Positions 40,896 through 49,292 of a DNA stretch of 64,000 bases are shown here, in pieces (position 1 is the stretch's first letter; each line of letters begins with the position of its first letter). Origin of the DNA: Sphingomonas sp. QA11 (GTDB lineage: Bacteria > Pseudomonadota > Alphaproteobacteria > Sphingomonadales > Sphingomonadaceae); assembly GCF_028473665.1 (NCBI RefSeq), contig NZ_CP098774.1, forward strand, positions 5,389,501 through 5,453,500, read 5' to 3'. The position numbers and the translations under genes were made by a program. The notes beneath the pieces are model-generated. The model was given only the letters and a program-made list of their open reading frames with translations. It had not been told where the DNA came from and did not search any database.

Positions 40896-41711
40896 CTAAT
40901 CCGTTCCGGCCCCCAGCACGCCGTTTCGCTCAAGCAACAAAGTCCGCAGCCGCTTGGCATGCACCCGCCCGGCGGCGATGCGTGTGCCGCCTTGCAGGAT
41001 CACCTCGCGCCGGCCGGTCGGGGTGCGCCGCACCTCGGCGATGCGCGACAGGCGAACAAGCGCGGCGCGGTGGACCCGGATGAACTGGGCGGGATCGACG
41101 CGCGCTTCGAACGCGCGAATCGACAGGCGCAGCAGGTGCGAGGTCGTGCGGGTATGCAGTCGCACATAATCGTCCTCGCTGCTCACCCAGTCGACCAGAT
41201 CGAGCGGCACGCGCGTCAGGCTGCCTGTCGCGCCGCGGATCCAAAGCTCGGTCTCATAGGGGGAGCGGGCGCGGTCGTGAAATTCGGCGCGCAGATCCTC
41301 GATGATCGCCCGCATCTCCTGAACCTGGCTGGCCGAAGCGTCCACGGCCAGTCGCGCGCGGGCTCGGTCGATCGCCTCGTGCAGCCGGGGCGGATCGATC
41401 GGCTTCAACACATAGTCGACGGCGGAGACCTCGAAGGCGCGGATCGCGAAATGGTCGAACGCGGTGATGAAGATCACCGCCGGCGTCACGCCTTGGGGCA
41501 GCCGGTCGAGGATGTCGAAGCCGGTGCCGTCGCGCAGGCGGATGTCGAGCAGCACGATATCGGGCCGGCGTTCGGAGATCATTGCAACGGCCTCGTCACA
41601 GCTCGACGCCGATCCAAGCAGCCGCGCGTTCGGGATGCCGTTCAGCACGATCTCCAACCGGCGCAGCGCGAGCGGCTCATCGTCGACCGCGACGATGCTG
41701 AACACGCTCAC
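40896..41711 (-). CDS. LytTR-family response regulator
   Basis: 271 residues. Receiver domain with VDDEP, phospho-acceptor in LLDIRLRDG and ITAFD, KPID at its end; C-terminal LytTR DNA-binding domain (LIWSSEDDYVRLHT type, HRAALVRLSRI). It should regulate genes on phosphorylation by the kinase encoded just upstream, with which it overlaps by four bases. Target genes unknown, perhaps the adjacent membrane protein. Confidence 0.92.
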   Translation of the reverse strand: MSVFSIVAVDDEPLALRRLEIVLNGIPNARLLGSASSCDEAVAMISERRPDIVLLDIRLRDGTGFDILDRLPQGVTPAVIFITAFDHFAIRAFEVSAVDYVLKPIDPPRLHEAIDRARARLAVDASASQVQEMRAIIEDLRAEFHDRARSPYETELWIRGATGSLTRVPLDLVDWVSSEDDYVRLHTRTTSHLLRLSIRAFEARVDPAQFIRVHRAALVRLSRIAEVRRTPTGRREVILQGGTRIAAGRVHAKRLRTLLLERNGVLGAGTD

Positions 41712-42892
41712 CGGACGAAGCCTAACGGAATAGTGATGCTCGCCTCGAAACTCCCGGCGCCGGGCGCGATCGCAAGTCCCTGCGCCGGGCCGAAATGCTC
41801 GGCCAGCCGCTCGCGGACATTGGCGAGGCCGATGCCGTCGGTCCAGGCCCTCGGCGTGGCGGGCCCGACCCGGCCGGTATTGGCGACCGTCACCACCAGC
41901 GCGTCGCCGTCGCGCCTCGCCGTGATGCGGACCGAGGTGGGCGGCAGGGACTTGGCGACACCATGCTTGATCGCATTCTCGACCAGCGGCTGGAGGATCA
42001 GCGCCGGCAGCGCGGCCGTGCGAAGCTCCTCCGGGAGGAAGAATTCCACCGTCAGGTCGGGGTAGCGCATCTGCTCGATCGCCAGATAGCGCCGGTGCAG
42101 GTCGAATTCATGCTCGAGCGACGCGTCGATCAGCGGATCGATCGAGAGGGTGGAGCGGAAGAAGGTCGACAAGCCGGTCAGCATCTTCTCCGCATCGGCG
42201 CTCTTCCCGTCGAGAATCAGCGCCGAGATCGAATTCAGGCTGTTGAACAGGAAATGCGGGTTGATCTGGTTGGAGAGCGCGCGGAGCTTCGCGCTGTGCG
42301 CGAGGTTGCGGAGTTCGGCCGATCGCCGCGCTTCCTCCTTCGCGTCGAAATTATATTCGATCGCCAGGTACAATCCGGTCCAGGCGATGAAGAACCAGGT
42401 CCATAGCGACAATACGGATATCGCCGCGTTCCAGTCGACGATGGTGAGGTGGATCGTCCGCCCGTCAAACGCGGCGAAGGCGAAATAATTGAACCAGGCG
42501 AAGGTCTCCGCCGCGAACGGCGCGGTCAGCGCGAGGGCGAGGGCGCGGGTGCGGAAGCTGCGGTGCGACAGCCGTCGCAACAGCCGGTGCAGCGCGTAGC
42601 AAAAGGCGAGCCCGATGCCGTACACCAATATCCGCACCACCGCCAAAGCAAGCAGATGCGGGGTGCCCGCCAGCGCGGCGCCAAGCGCGAACATGGCTAG
42701 GCTCGCGCCCCACATGCTGAGCGTCAGGATCAGCTTCGCACGGGTTTCCGGCCAGGTCTCCCTGCGACCATCGCGTCCGGTCGATTCTTCGACATAGAAA
42801 GGCTCGCGCCCGGCGTTCGACCCAATGTTCGACAGGGGCTCGCGCGCGGCAAGGGGAGTCGGCGCCTGCATCGGTCCGATGTCGCAAATCAT
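41708..42892 (-). CDS. LytS-like sensor histidine kinase
   Basis: 394 residues. About four to six hydrophobic segments (60-195), then the His_kinase domain with phospho-acceptor region LSNQINPHFLFNSLNSIS, N box LVENAIKHG and a glycine-rich G box (DGIGLANVRERL). This is the partner of the LytTR regulator, in one operon with ATGA overlap. The signal is unknown. Confidence 0.92.
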   Translation of the reverse strand: MICDIGPMQAPTPLAAREPLSNIGSNAGREPFYVEESTGRDGRRETWPETRAKLILTLSMWGASLAMFALGAALAGTPHLLALAVVRILVYGIGLAFCYALHRLLRRLSHRSFRTRALALALTAPFAAETFAWFNYFAFAAFDGRTIHLTIVDWNAAISVLSLWTWFFIAWTGLYLAIEYNFDAKEEARRSAELRNLAHSAKLRALSNQINPHFLFNSLNSISALILDGKSADAEKMLTGLSTFFRSTLSIDPLIDASLEHEFDLHRRYLAIEQMRYPDLTVEFFLPEELRTAALPALILQPLVENAIKHGVAKSLPPTSVRITARRDGDALVVTVANTGRVGPATPRAWTDGIGLANVRERLAEHFGPAQGLAIAPGAGSFEASITIPLGFVR

Positions 42893-42942
42893 CGCTTGTG
42901 TGTCGACAGACGCTCGACCCCTGGAAATCGCCGTTCGCCCGC

Positions 42943-43425
42943 TCAGGTGTTTGTGATCGACTCTTCCAGCGCCCGGCGGATCGACCGGGCCGTGATATAA
43001 GCCATCGGAATCCCTACGCAGACGATATGCGAGAACAGGGCGCTCGCCATCCGGAGCGGGGCGACTGGCGGGAAGGTCGACGGCCAGCGCAGCGGCACTA
43101 CGATCCAGTTCATGACGAGATAAAGAGCGAAGCCATAGGTGATGCCCGAGATCAGCGGCCGGGCCGCGATGAAGGGCAGACGGCCCGCCGCCACGACGAA
43201 CACGCCGGCCATCGCTGACATGATCGTGAAATGGACGATCAGGCCAGCCAGCGCGGCGGAAATGCCGCCGGCCAGCATGCCATCCCCGAACGGCCCGCTG
43301 GCGACGGTCTGAAGGACCTGGACCGGGCCCGTGCCGCGCAGTCCGGAGAACAGGAAGGCGCTGGCAAGGTCGAGCGTGCCGCAGGCCAGGGTCGCTGTCA
43401 GGATGGTCCTGCCGGCTGAGTGCAT
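42943..43425 (-). CDS. Small integral membrane protein (160 aa)
   Basis: 160 residues from the ATG at 43425, which has GGGGAGG eight bases upstream. Four hydrophobic segments; no catalytic motif. Possibly related to the YagU/DUF1440 group, not certain. It ends about 50 bases before the histidine kinase gene on the same strand and might share its transcript. Confidence 0.7.
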   Translation of the reverse strand: MHSAGRTILTATLACGTLDLASAFLFSGLRGTGPVQVLQTVASGPFGDGMLAGGISAALAGLIVHFTIMSAMAGVFVVAAGRLPFIAARPLISGITYGFALYLVMNWIVVPLRWPSTFPPVAPLRMASALFSHIVCVGIPMAYITARSIRRALEESITNT

Positions 43426-43609
43426 GATCGATCCTCCCCTATGCTTCTCGGGACGTCGCTGCGCCCCGGCGATGCGGCTTGCCACGGGGTTGCCCGCCAA
43501 CGGACGGAATAGGCCGCCGAACGTCCGGTTCCGGCTGGGCGGGCTCTCTCCGCCCTCGATCGGCGACTTCCCGGTGGCGCGCCCGCGCGCCCGGCGGCAT
43601 GATCGCTCC

Positions 43610-44068
43610 ATGACCGATCATATGACCCTCCGCCCTGCCCACGCCGCCGATGCCGGCACGATCCGCGCGCTGGTGCGCGAGGCCTATGCGAAATGGGTGC
43701 CTGTGATCGGCCGCGAGCCACGACCGATGACCGCCGATTACGACAAGGCCGTGCGCGATCACCGCATCGACCTGCTCTACATGGACGGAACGCTGGCCGC
43801 GCTGATCGAGACGGTAGGGGAGGCCGATTGCCTGCTGATCGAGAATGTAGCGGTCGCCACGGCTTTTCAGGGCAGGGGCCTTGGCCGGCATCTGCTCGCG
43901 CATGCCGAGGCTCTGGCCGCCGCGGCTGGTCATCGCCGGATCAGGCTCTTCACCAATGCGCTGATGGCGGCGAACCGCCGTCTCTATGCCCGGCTCGGCT
44001 ACGGGCTGGATGGCGAGGAGGAATTTCCCGGCGCGATCGTCGTGCATATGAGCAAGGCGATCGGCTGA
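43610..44068 (+). CDS. GNAT-family N-acetyltransferase
   Basis: 152 residues from the ATG at 43610. The acetyl-CoA binding signature VATAFQGRGLGRHLLAHAE (Q/RxxGxG/A) is at about residue 84, and a C-terminal FTNALMAANRRLYARLGY is typical. It transfers an acetyl group from acetyl-CoA to an amine on an unknown substrate. Single gene. Confidence 0.88.
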   Translation: MTDHMTLRPAHAADAGTIRALVREAYAKWVPVIGREPRPMTADYDKAVRDHRIDLLYMDGTLAALIETVGEADCLLIENVAVATAFQGRGLGRHLLAHAEALAAAAGHRRIRLFTNALMAANRRLYARLGYGLDGEEEFPGAIVVHMSKAIG

Positions 44069-44071
44069 GCG

Positions 44072-45391
44072 CTATTGCCGGTCGGCCTTGATCGCCACGG
44101 AGACAGTCACGCCTGCCTTCACATTGGTGGTCGCCGTCCATTCCCCCTGGCCGACCCCGAAACTGATGCGGTCGATCGTCGTGCTGCCCGTCATGGTCGC
44201 GACGTCGCCGTCGATCTTCAGCGTGAACGGCAGGGTCAGCGGCCGCGATACGCCGCGCAGCGACAGGGTGCCGATCGCGTCGTAGCGGTCGCCGGAACGG
44301 TGGCGGAAACGGGTGGCGGCGAAGGTCGCGCTCGGATGGGTGGCGACCGCGAACCAGTCATCGTCGGGCAGGGCGCCCTCGGTATCGGCATTTCCCGTCC
44401 TGGCCGACGCCATGTCGATCGTCACCTTGACTGACGATGCGTCGAGCGCGGCAGGATCGAACAGGATCGTCGCATCCCATGTGCCGAAGCGGCCGTCGAC
44501 CGGCCCCTCCGACCAGCTTGCCTTGAACGACAGCGAGGAGGTGGCGCGGCGTACCGTCCAGCGCGATGGGGCGACCTGCGTCGGCGTGGCCTCGGGCGTT
44601 GGGCTTGGCGTGGGTGTCGGCGCAGCACTGGGTGCGGCCGCGGGCGGTGGCACGGCGGCGGGCGCGGTTTCTGAAACCGGCGACAGGGCGACGGTGGCGG
44701 GTGCCGGGGTGGCGGCCGGGGTCAGGCGGACGACGCTCGCAATCGCGGTGAGCCCGGCAACGGCCAGAATCGCCCCCAGCGTGGCGGCGGCCAGCGCGCG
44801 GGGCGGCACGGGGATCATCCGCGCGATGTCGTCGCCGCGATCGAGGAACTGGTGCTTCAGCGCGCCCGCGATGTGCAGCGCGATGACCAGATAGGAAATA
44901 TAGACCAGCACCTGGTGGCCAAGCTCGGCCGCTTCCTCGACCCCGGCCCTGGCGCCGGGGGCAAGCCCCGGCACACCGGGCACGTGCGGCCAGGGGATCG
45001 TACCGAACAGGATAGTCGGAATCGCCGTCCTGCTTGCCGATACAAGCAGCCAGCCGGTCAGCGGCAGGCCAAGCAGCAGGACGTAGAAACCGATATGGAC
45101 TGCATGGGCCAACCACCTTTCCCAGACTTTCATCGTCGCCGGAAAGGGCGGCGGGGGATTGGCGATCCGCCAGCCGAGCCGGATCAGGGTCAGCAACAGG
45201 ATGGTGATGCCGATGGATTTGTGGAGCTGGAAGACGGCGAAGGTCTCGGCCCCGCGCGGTCCGTCCATCCGCCAGCCGAGTCCGATCTGGAAAGCGAAGC
45301 AGGCCGCGATCGCCCAGTGGAGCAGGATGGCGCCGCGCGCATAGCGAGTCGGCGCCGCCGATGGAGCCGTCTCGTTTGGGATGTCGGTCAT
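44072..45391 (-). CDS. Cytochrome b561-YceI fusion protein
   Basis: 439 residues from the ATG at 45391 (GGAG seven bases upstream). The first part (about 15-200) is a four-helix cytochrome b561 with heme-ligand histidines (ALLLHWAIA type, FQLHKSIG, GHQVLVY, ALHIAGALKH). A Pro/Ala/Thr-rich linker of about 50 residues follows, then a YceI domain (about 270-438; WTVRRATSSLSFKASW, GTLSLRGVSRPLTLPF, DRISFGVGQGEW). Such YceI domains bind isoprenoid lipids such as quinones. The fusion suggests a quinone-linked electron carrier at the inner membrane. Normal for the family in sphingomonads, by memory. Confidence 0.92.
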   Translation of the reverse strand: MTDIPNETAPSAAPTRYARGAILLHWAIAACFAFQIGLGWRMDGPRGAETFAVFQLHKSIGITILLLTLIRLGWRIANPPPPFPATMKVWERWLAHAVHIGFYVLLLGLPLTGWLLVSASRTAIPTILFGTIPWPHVPGVPGLAPGARAGVEEAAELGHQVLVYISYLVIALHIAGALKHQFLDRGDDIARMIPVPPRALAAATLGAILAVAGLTAIASVVRLTPAATPAPATVALSPVSETAPAAVPPPAAAPSAAPTPTPSPTPEATPTQVAPSRWTVRRATSSLSFKASWSEGPVDGRFGTWDATILFDPAALDASSVKVTIDMASARTGNADTEGALPDDDWFAVATHPSATFAATRFRHRSGDRYDAIGTLSLRGVSRPLTLPFTLKIDGDVATMTGSTTIDRISFGVGQGEWTATTNVKAGVTVSVAIKADRQ

Positions 45392-45541
45392 TGGAGGACT
45401 CCACGGTAAAGGGCGCCGTCGGGTCACGATACCGGCGTCCCCGCGCCGGGCAAGCCGCAGCCGCTTGCGGCATAAAAATGCCCCGCGCAGAGGGAAGTGC
45501 CCGACTATTCATCGCCGGTGCATTGGGGCATCTCTATCGTC

Positions 45542-46903
45542 ATGAGCATGCGCCACGCCGTCTTTCGCGCCGCCACCGTCGCCATCCTGGCAATCCTCTC
45601 CGCTATGCCCGCCGTCGCGCAGGTCGCGGCCCCGGTTCCCGCCCAGACGCCGCCGCCGCCGCTGTCAGTGCCGGCGCAGATCGTGCCACCCGTCATACCG
45701 GTCCAGACCCCAGCCGAAGCGCTCGCGCAGGATGCCGCTGATTATGCGAAGCAGAACGGCGTGCCGCTTGAGGAGGCGATCTTCCGCCTGCGTGCCCAGC
45801 AGGATTCGATCGCGGCGACCGACCGGCTTGCGCTACTCTACAAGGATCGCCTCGCTGGTATCTCGATCGAGCATCATCCGGACTATCGCATTGTCGTGCT
45901 GCTGACCGGCAACCAGCCGGTCGCTTACGAGACGGTGGCCGCGGGCGGGCGCACTGTCGGCATCACCTTCCATACCGGCGCACCGGCGACGCGCGACCAG
46001 ATCCTCGCCGCGATCGGGAAGCACCAGGCGGATATCCGCGCCGCGCTGCCGCACCCGCCGGGCATGGGCGTCGATCCGCGCACCGGCGAGCTGGTGGTGA
46101 TCCTCAACGGGGCCGATGCCGCCGCCGTCGATCAGGTCGCCATGACGACGAAGCTGACCGCGCTGGCCGGCGTGCCGGTCAGGCTCCGGGCGCTTGGCCG
46201 GGACGCCAATGCTGTTGGCACCATGGATGTCGGCGGCGGATCGCGCGTGGTCGGGATCAATCCGGTCGACGGGCGCCGCTATGCCTGCACCACCGGTTTC
46301 GTCGTGACCGACGGTACGCGCACCGGGGTGGTCACCGCGGCGCATTGCCCGGATACCCTGTCCTACGTCGATCGCGACCGGCACGAGACGCCGCTCGACT
46401 TTGTCGGCCAATGGGGCTGGGGCTATCAGGACGTGCAGGTCAATGTCAGTCCCGAAACGCTGCGCCCGCTCTTCTATGCCGATACCGCCAAGACCGTGGC
46501 GCGGCCGGTGACCACCTGGCGCAACCGCACCAGCACGCGCGCGGGCGATGTCGTCTGCCATCGCGGCGAGACGACCGGGTACAGTTGCTCGCAGGTCGAG
46601 CTGGTCGATTTCGCGCCGGCGGGGGATTTGTGCGGTGGCGCCTGCACGCCGACCTGGGTCGTGGCCAACGGCCCGGTCTGCCGTGGCGGGGACAGCGGCG
46701 CCCCGGTGTTCAGCGGCAGCATCGCCTTCGGCATCGTCAAGGGCGCGAGCTATCGCGCCGACGGGAGCTGCATCTTCTACTATTATATGTCGACTGATTA
46801 TCTGCCGCCCGGCTGGTCGCTGCTGCACGGCAACGCGGTGGGCGAGGTCCCGAAATTGAACGACCCCGCCAGCAAGGGGGGAGGAGCTGGCGGGGCGTTC
46901 TAG
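45542..46903 (+). CDS. Secreted trypsin-like serine protease (S1 family)
   Basis: 453 residues from the ATG at 45542; ATG at 45548 is equally possible. Signal peptide ending AMPAVAQ, then a propeptide-like region of about 180 residues rich in Ala and Pro. The protease domain has His in VVTAAHCPD, Asp in GYQDVQV and Ser in CRGGDSGAPVF: a complete triad of alpha-lytic/streptogrisin type with several cysteines. A pro-region that assists folding is usual in this group. Secreted or periplasmic. No inhibitor gene adjacent. Confidence 0.87.
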   Translation: MSMRHAVFRAATVAILAILSAMPAVAQVAAPVPAQTPPPPLSVPAQIVPPVIPVQTPAEALAQDAADYAKQNGVPLEEAIFRLRAQQDSIAATDRLALLYKDRLAGISIEHHPDYRIVVLLTGNQPVAYETVAAGGRTVGITFHTGAPATRDQILAAIGKHQADIRAALPHPPGMGVDPRTGELVVILNGADAAAVDQVAMTTKLTALAGVPVRLRALGRDANAVGTMDVGGGSRVVGINPVDGRRYACTTGFVVTDGTRTGVVTAAHCPDTLSYVDRDRHETPLDFVGQWGWGYQDVQVNVSPETLRPLFYADTAKTVARPVTTWRNRTSTRAGDVVCHRGETTGYSCSQVELVDFAPAGDLCGGACTPTWVVANGPVCRGGDSGAPVFSGSIAFGIVKGASYRADGSCIFYYYMSTDYLPPGWSLLHGNAVGEVPKLNDPASKGGGAGGAF

Positions 46904-46980
46904 ATCTGAAGCGGCGCGAGGGGGGGGACACGATGCCGCTTCGGAAAGGAAAACACGCCAGCGGGAGACCGGTTCCGTCC

Positions 46981-47511
46981 CTAGTCGAAAAAATCTTCCC
47001 GTGCTCGATTGAACGCTCCTGTCGCCTCGGGGCCGAAGCAGACGAACAGGATCAGGTCGAACGTGCGCGGTGCTGAATCGAGGAAGGCGGCTACCGTCTG
47101 AGTCGCGACCCGGGCGGCCGCATCGAGGGGATAGCCGTAGATGCCGGTCGAGATGGCGGGGAAGGCGATGGTCCTCAACCCGTTGTCGTGCGCGACCCGC
47201 AGGGATCCGCGATAGCAACTCGCCAGCAAGGCCGGCTCGCCATTGCCGCCGCCGCGCCAGACCGGGCCGACGGTGTGGATGATATGGCGCGCCCGCAGCT
47301 TATATCCCCGGGTGATCTTCGCCTCGCCCGTGCGGCACCCGCCGAGCAGCCGGCATTCGTGGAGGAGCTCGCGCCCCGCCGCCCGGTGGATCGCGCCATC
47401 CACCCCGCCGCCGCCGAGCAGCGACGAATTCGCCGCGTTGACGATCGCATCGACATCGAGCGTGGTGATGTCGCCGGCCAGGATATCCCAGTCGGTTTCG
47501 CCGTATCGCAT
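46981..47511 (-). CDS. Macrodomain O-acetyl-ADP-ribose deacetylase (YmdB-like)
   Basis: 176 residues, AGGAGGGGG right before the start. Macro-domain marks: DAIVNAANSSLLGGGGVDGAIH, then CRTGEAKITRGYKL and AFPAISTGIYGYP. The NAAN and GGGGVD motifs form the ADP-ribose site. It removes acetyl from O-acetyl-ADP-ribose or ADP-ribose from proteins. It follows the small gene at 47539-47745 at 28 bases and is probably co-transcribed. Confidence 0.92.
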   Translation of the reverse strand: MRYGETDWDILAGDITTLDVDAIVNAANSSLLGGGGVDGAIHRAAGRELLHECRLLGGCRTGEAKITRGYKLRARHIIHTVGPVWRGGGNGEPALLASCYRGSLRVAHDNGLRTIAFPAISTGIYGYPLDAAARVATQTVAAFLDSAPRTFDLILFVCFGPEATGAFNRAREDFFD

Positions 47512-47538
47512 TGCCCCCTCCTGTCTATCCGCCGGGAT

Positions 47539-47745
47539 TTATCCCGCCTCGCCGGACTCCTCCACCGAAAGCGCCAGCATCAGCACGACCAGCCGGTCGT
47601 CCAGACCTTCGTCATCCTGCTGCCTGTAGCTGGAACGCAGCACTGCCCCGACATGCGCGATCGCCTCGCCGTCCGGTGGACCGGTATGGACGCTCGAGGG
47701 CAATCCGGCATCACGGCCGCGCCTTGGGACGATGAGCCGCCACAT
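47539..47745 (-). CDS. Small acidic protein (68 aa)
   Basis: 68 residues from an ATG at 47745; the frame is open to 47793. C-terminal half IAHVGAVLRSSYRQQDDEGL and LVVLMLALS shows a faint resemblance to NepR-type anti-sigma factors, too weak for an assignment. Short distance to the macrodomain gene suggests an operon. No strong ribosome-binding site. Confidence 0.5.
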   Translation of the reverse strand: MWRLIVPRRGRDAGLPSSVHTGPPDGEAIAHVGAVLRSSYRQQDDEGLDDRLVVLMLALSVEESGEAG

Positions 47746-47959
47746 TGGCTTATCGGGGTGTCGCGGTCGTTGGGCAGACCCCGCCGCCGACACGGCGCGC
47801 GGCGGCGATCGTCAGTCCCTTGCCACGCATGTCCATCGCCGAGCCTCCCGGTTCGGGGCTGAAAACGACCGGTGGTTCGGCCCGTTCCCCGCATCGGGTG
47901 TGACGGTCATGGAGTGGGACGGGCCGAACCTCGCGCGGATCGGCCGCAGGGGCAGCGTG
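47746..47959. other. Intergenic region, nothing found
   Basis: About 210 bases between two small minus-strand genes. No convincing gene, terminator or repeat. Confidence 0.4.
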
Positions 47960-48154
47960 TCAGGCGGCCTCGGTCGAGGCCCCTTCCTCGGGATCATTGG
48001 CGCGGTCGAGATAGGATTCGGCAATCAGATAATGCGCGCGCACCACCGCCGGATGTTCGGCGCGTTGCGCCAGTTCAAGTTCCTGTTCGGCACGCTGGAC
48101 ATACCAGGATTCCTCATGTTCCTCAGCCGGCACCGCCGGCGCCTTACCGCGCAT
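47960..48154 (-). CDS. Small conserved-looking protein (64 aa)
   Basis: 64 residues from the ATG at 48154; a longer form from 48181 is possible. The core YVQRAEQELELAQRAEHPA then VVRAHYLIAESYLDR is a helical-hairpin motif that I recall from many small sphingomonad proteins. Cytoplasmic, function unknown. Confidence 0.6.
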   Translation of the reverse strand: MRGKAPAVPAEEHEESWYVQRAEQELELAQRAEHPAVVRAHYLIAESYLDRANDPEEGASTEAA

Positions 48155-48365
48155 TGCTTGATGATCTCCAGGATATCCCACATGTCCTCAGACGTTTGGC
48201 CTGTGCTATCGGTTCCGGCGGAAGCGACGAAATGTGAAGCGTCGCGACGGGCGGATTGTTCGTCGCTGGCGGGCCCAATCATGAACGCTACCCAGCTTCG
48301 TCCCGCTCCGGCACGCCTTGAATCAGCGGCTGGAAATCCTCGTGGATTCGCGCGATCAGCGCCCG

Positions 48366-49049
48366 ATGAAGATGCGCGTAGGGACCATCAACCGGCAGAC
48401 GGCCCTCTGGATCGGGGCGATGTTCCTCGCCCCGTGCGCGATCGCCGGGGGCTATGTGGTCGGCGCGCAGGATGCGCCGCGGCCCGTAACGCCCCGGAGC
48501 CTGCCGAAGCTGACGCCGGCCCCCGCGCGCGCCGTGGCCGCGCTGAAGGCGGCGCCCGCCGTGGCGCCCGAGCCCGACCCTGCCGCCTATGTCGTGAAGA
48601 GCATCCTGCCGATCGACCATGCGATGAAGCAGGGCGAATATTATTGGGATGAATCCGCCGCGCCGAAGACCGGCCAGATCGTCGTGACGGTCGATCTCGC
48701 CGCGCAGGTGCTGTCAGTGTTCCGCGACGGGCATGAGATCGGTACCGCCGTCATCATCTTCGGCGGAGAGGACAAGCCGACCCCGCTCGGCGTGTTCAAC
48801 ATCACCCAGAAGGATGCCGACCACGTCTCCAACCTATACGATGCGCCGATGCCGTACATGCTGCGGCTGACCAATGACGGCATCTCGATCCATGGCAGCG
48901 AGGTCGGCGACGGCTATGTCACGCACGGCTGTGTCGGCACCCCGCACAAATTCGCCAGGCTGTTGTTCAATGCGGTGAAGCTGGGCGACCGGGTGATCGT
49001 GTCGCGTGGCGAGACGCTCGGCCTGGGCCAGCCAATCCCGGCCGCCTGA
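48366..49049 (+). CDS. L,D-transpeptidase (YkuD domain)
   Basis: 227 residues from the ATG at 48366. One N-terminal hydrophobic segment (signal or anchor), a Pro/Ala-rich spacer, then the YkuD domain with ISIHGSEVGDGYVTHGCVG: the histidine and the catalytic cysteine of the HxSxG...(S/T)HGC motif are present. It makes 3-3 peptidoglycan cross-links or attaches proteins to the wall. Periplasmic. A terminator follows. Confidence 0.88.
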   Translation: MKMRVGTINRQTALWIGAMFLAPCAIAGGYVVGAQDAPRPVTPRSLPKLTPAPARAVAALKAAPAVAPEPDPAAYVVKSILPIDHAMKQGEYYWDESAAPKTGQIVVTVDLAAQVLSVFRDGHEIGTAVIIFGGEDKPTPLGVFNITQKDADHVSNLYDAPMPYMLRLTNDGISIHGSEVGDGYVTHGCVGTPHKFARLLFNAVKLGDRVIVSRGETLGLGQPIPAA

Positions 49050-49067
49050 GCGCGCGCCGCGCACCGA

Positions 49068-49104
49068 CAAAAAAAGCCCGGACCGCGAACGATCCGGGCG
49101 TTGA
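49068..49104. terminator. Bidirectional hairpin terminator
   Basis: GCCCGGA pairs with TCCGGGC around CCGCGAACGA, with an A-run before it and GTTGAGTTTT after. It lies between the converging transpeptidase and TonB receptor genes. Confidence 0.65.
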
Positions 49105-49292
49105 GTTTTACGCAATCCTGCGCTGACATCCATCGAGGGAATCGGCTGAACGTCAGCGCAGGGTGAGGTTGCCCTCCTGCGCATCGCGACCGCATCGGCT
49201 GTTCCAACCAGTCCCCGGGAAGGAGCCGAGACGATCGTGATCCGAACCGGAAGCGGAGGATGCCTGCCGGCACCGCCCGCTTCCGGAAACCA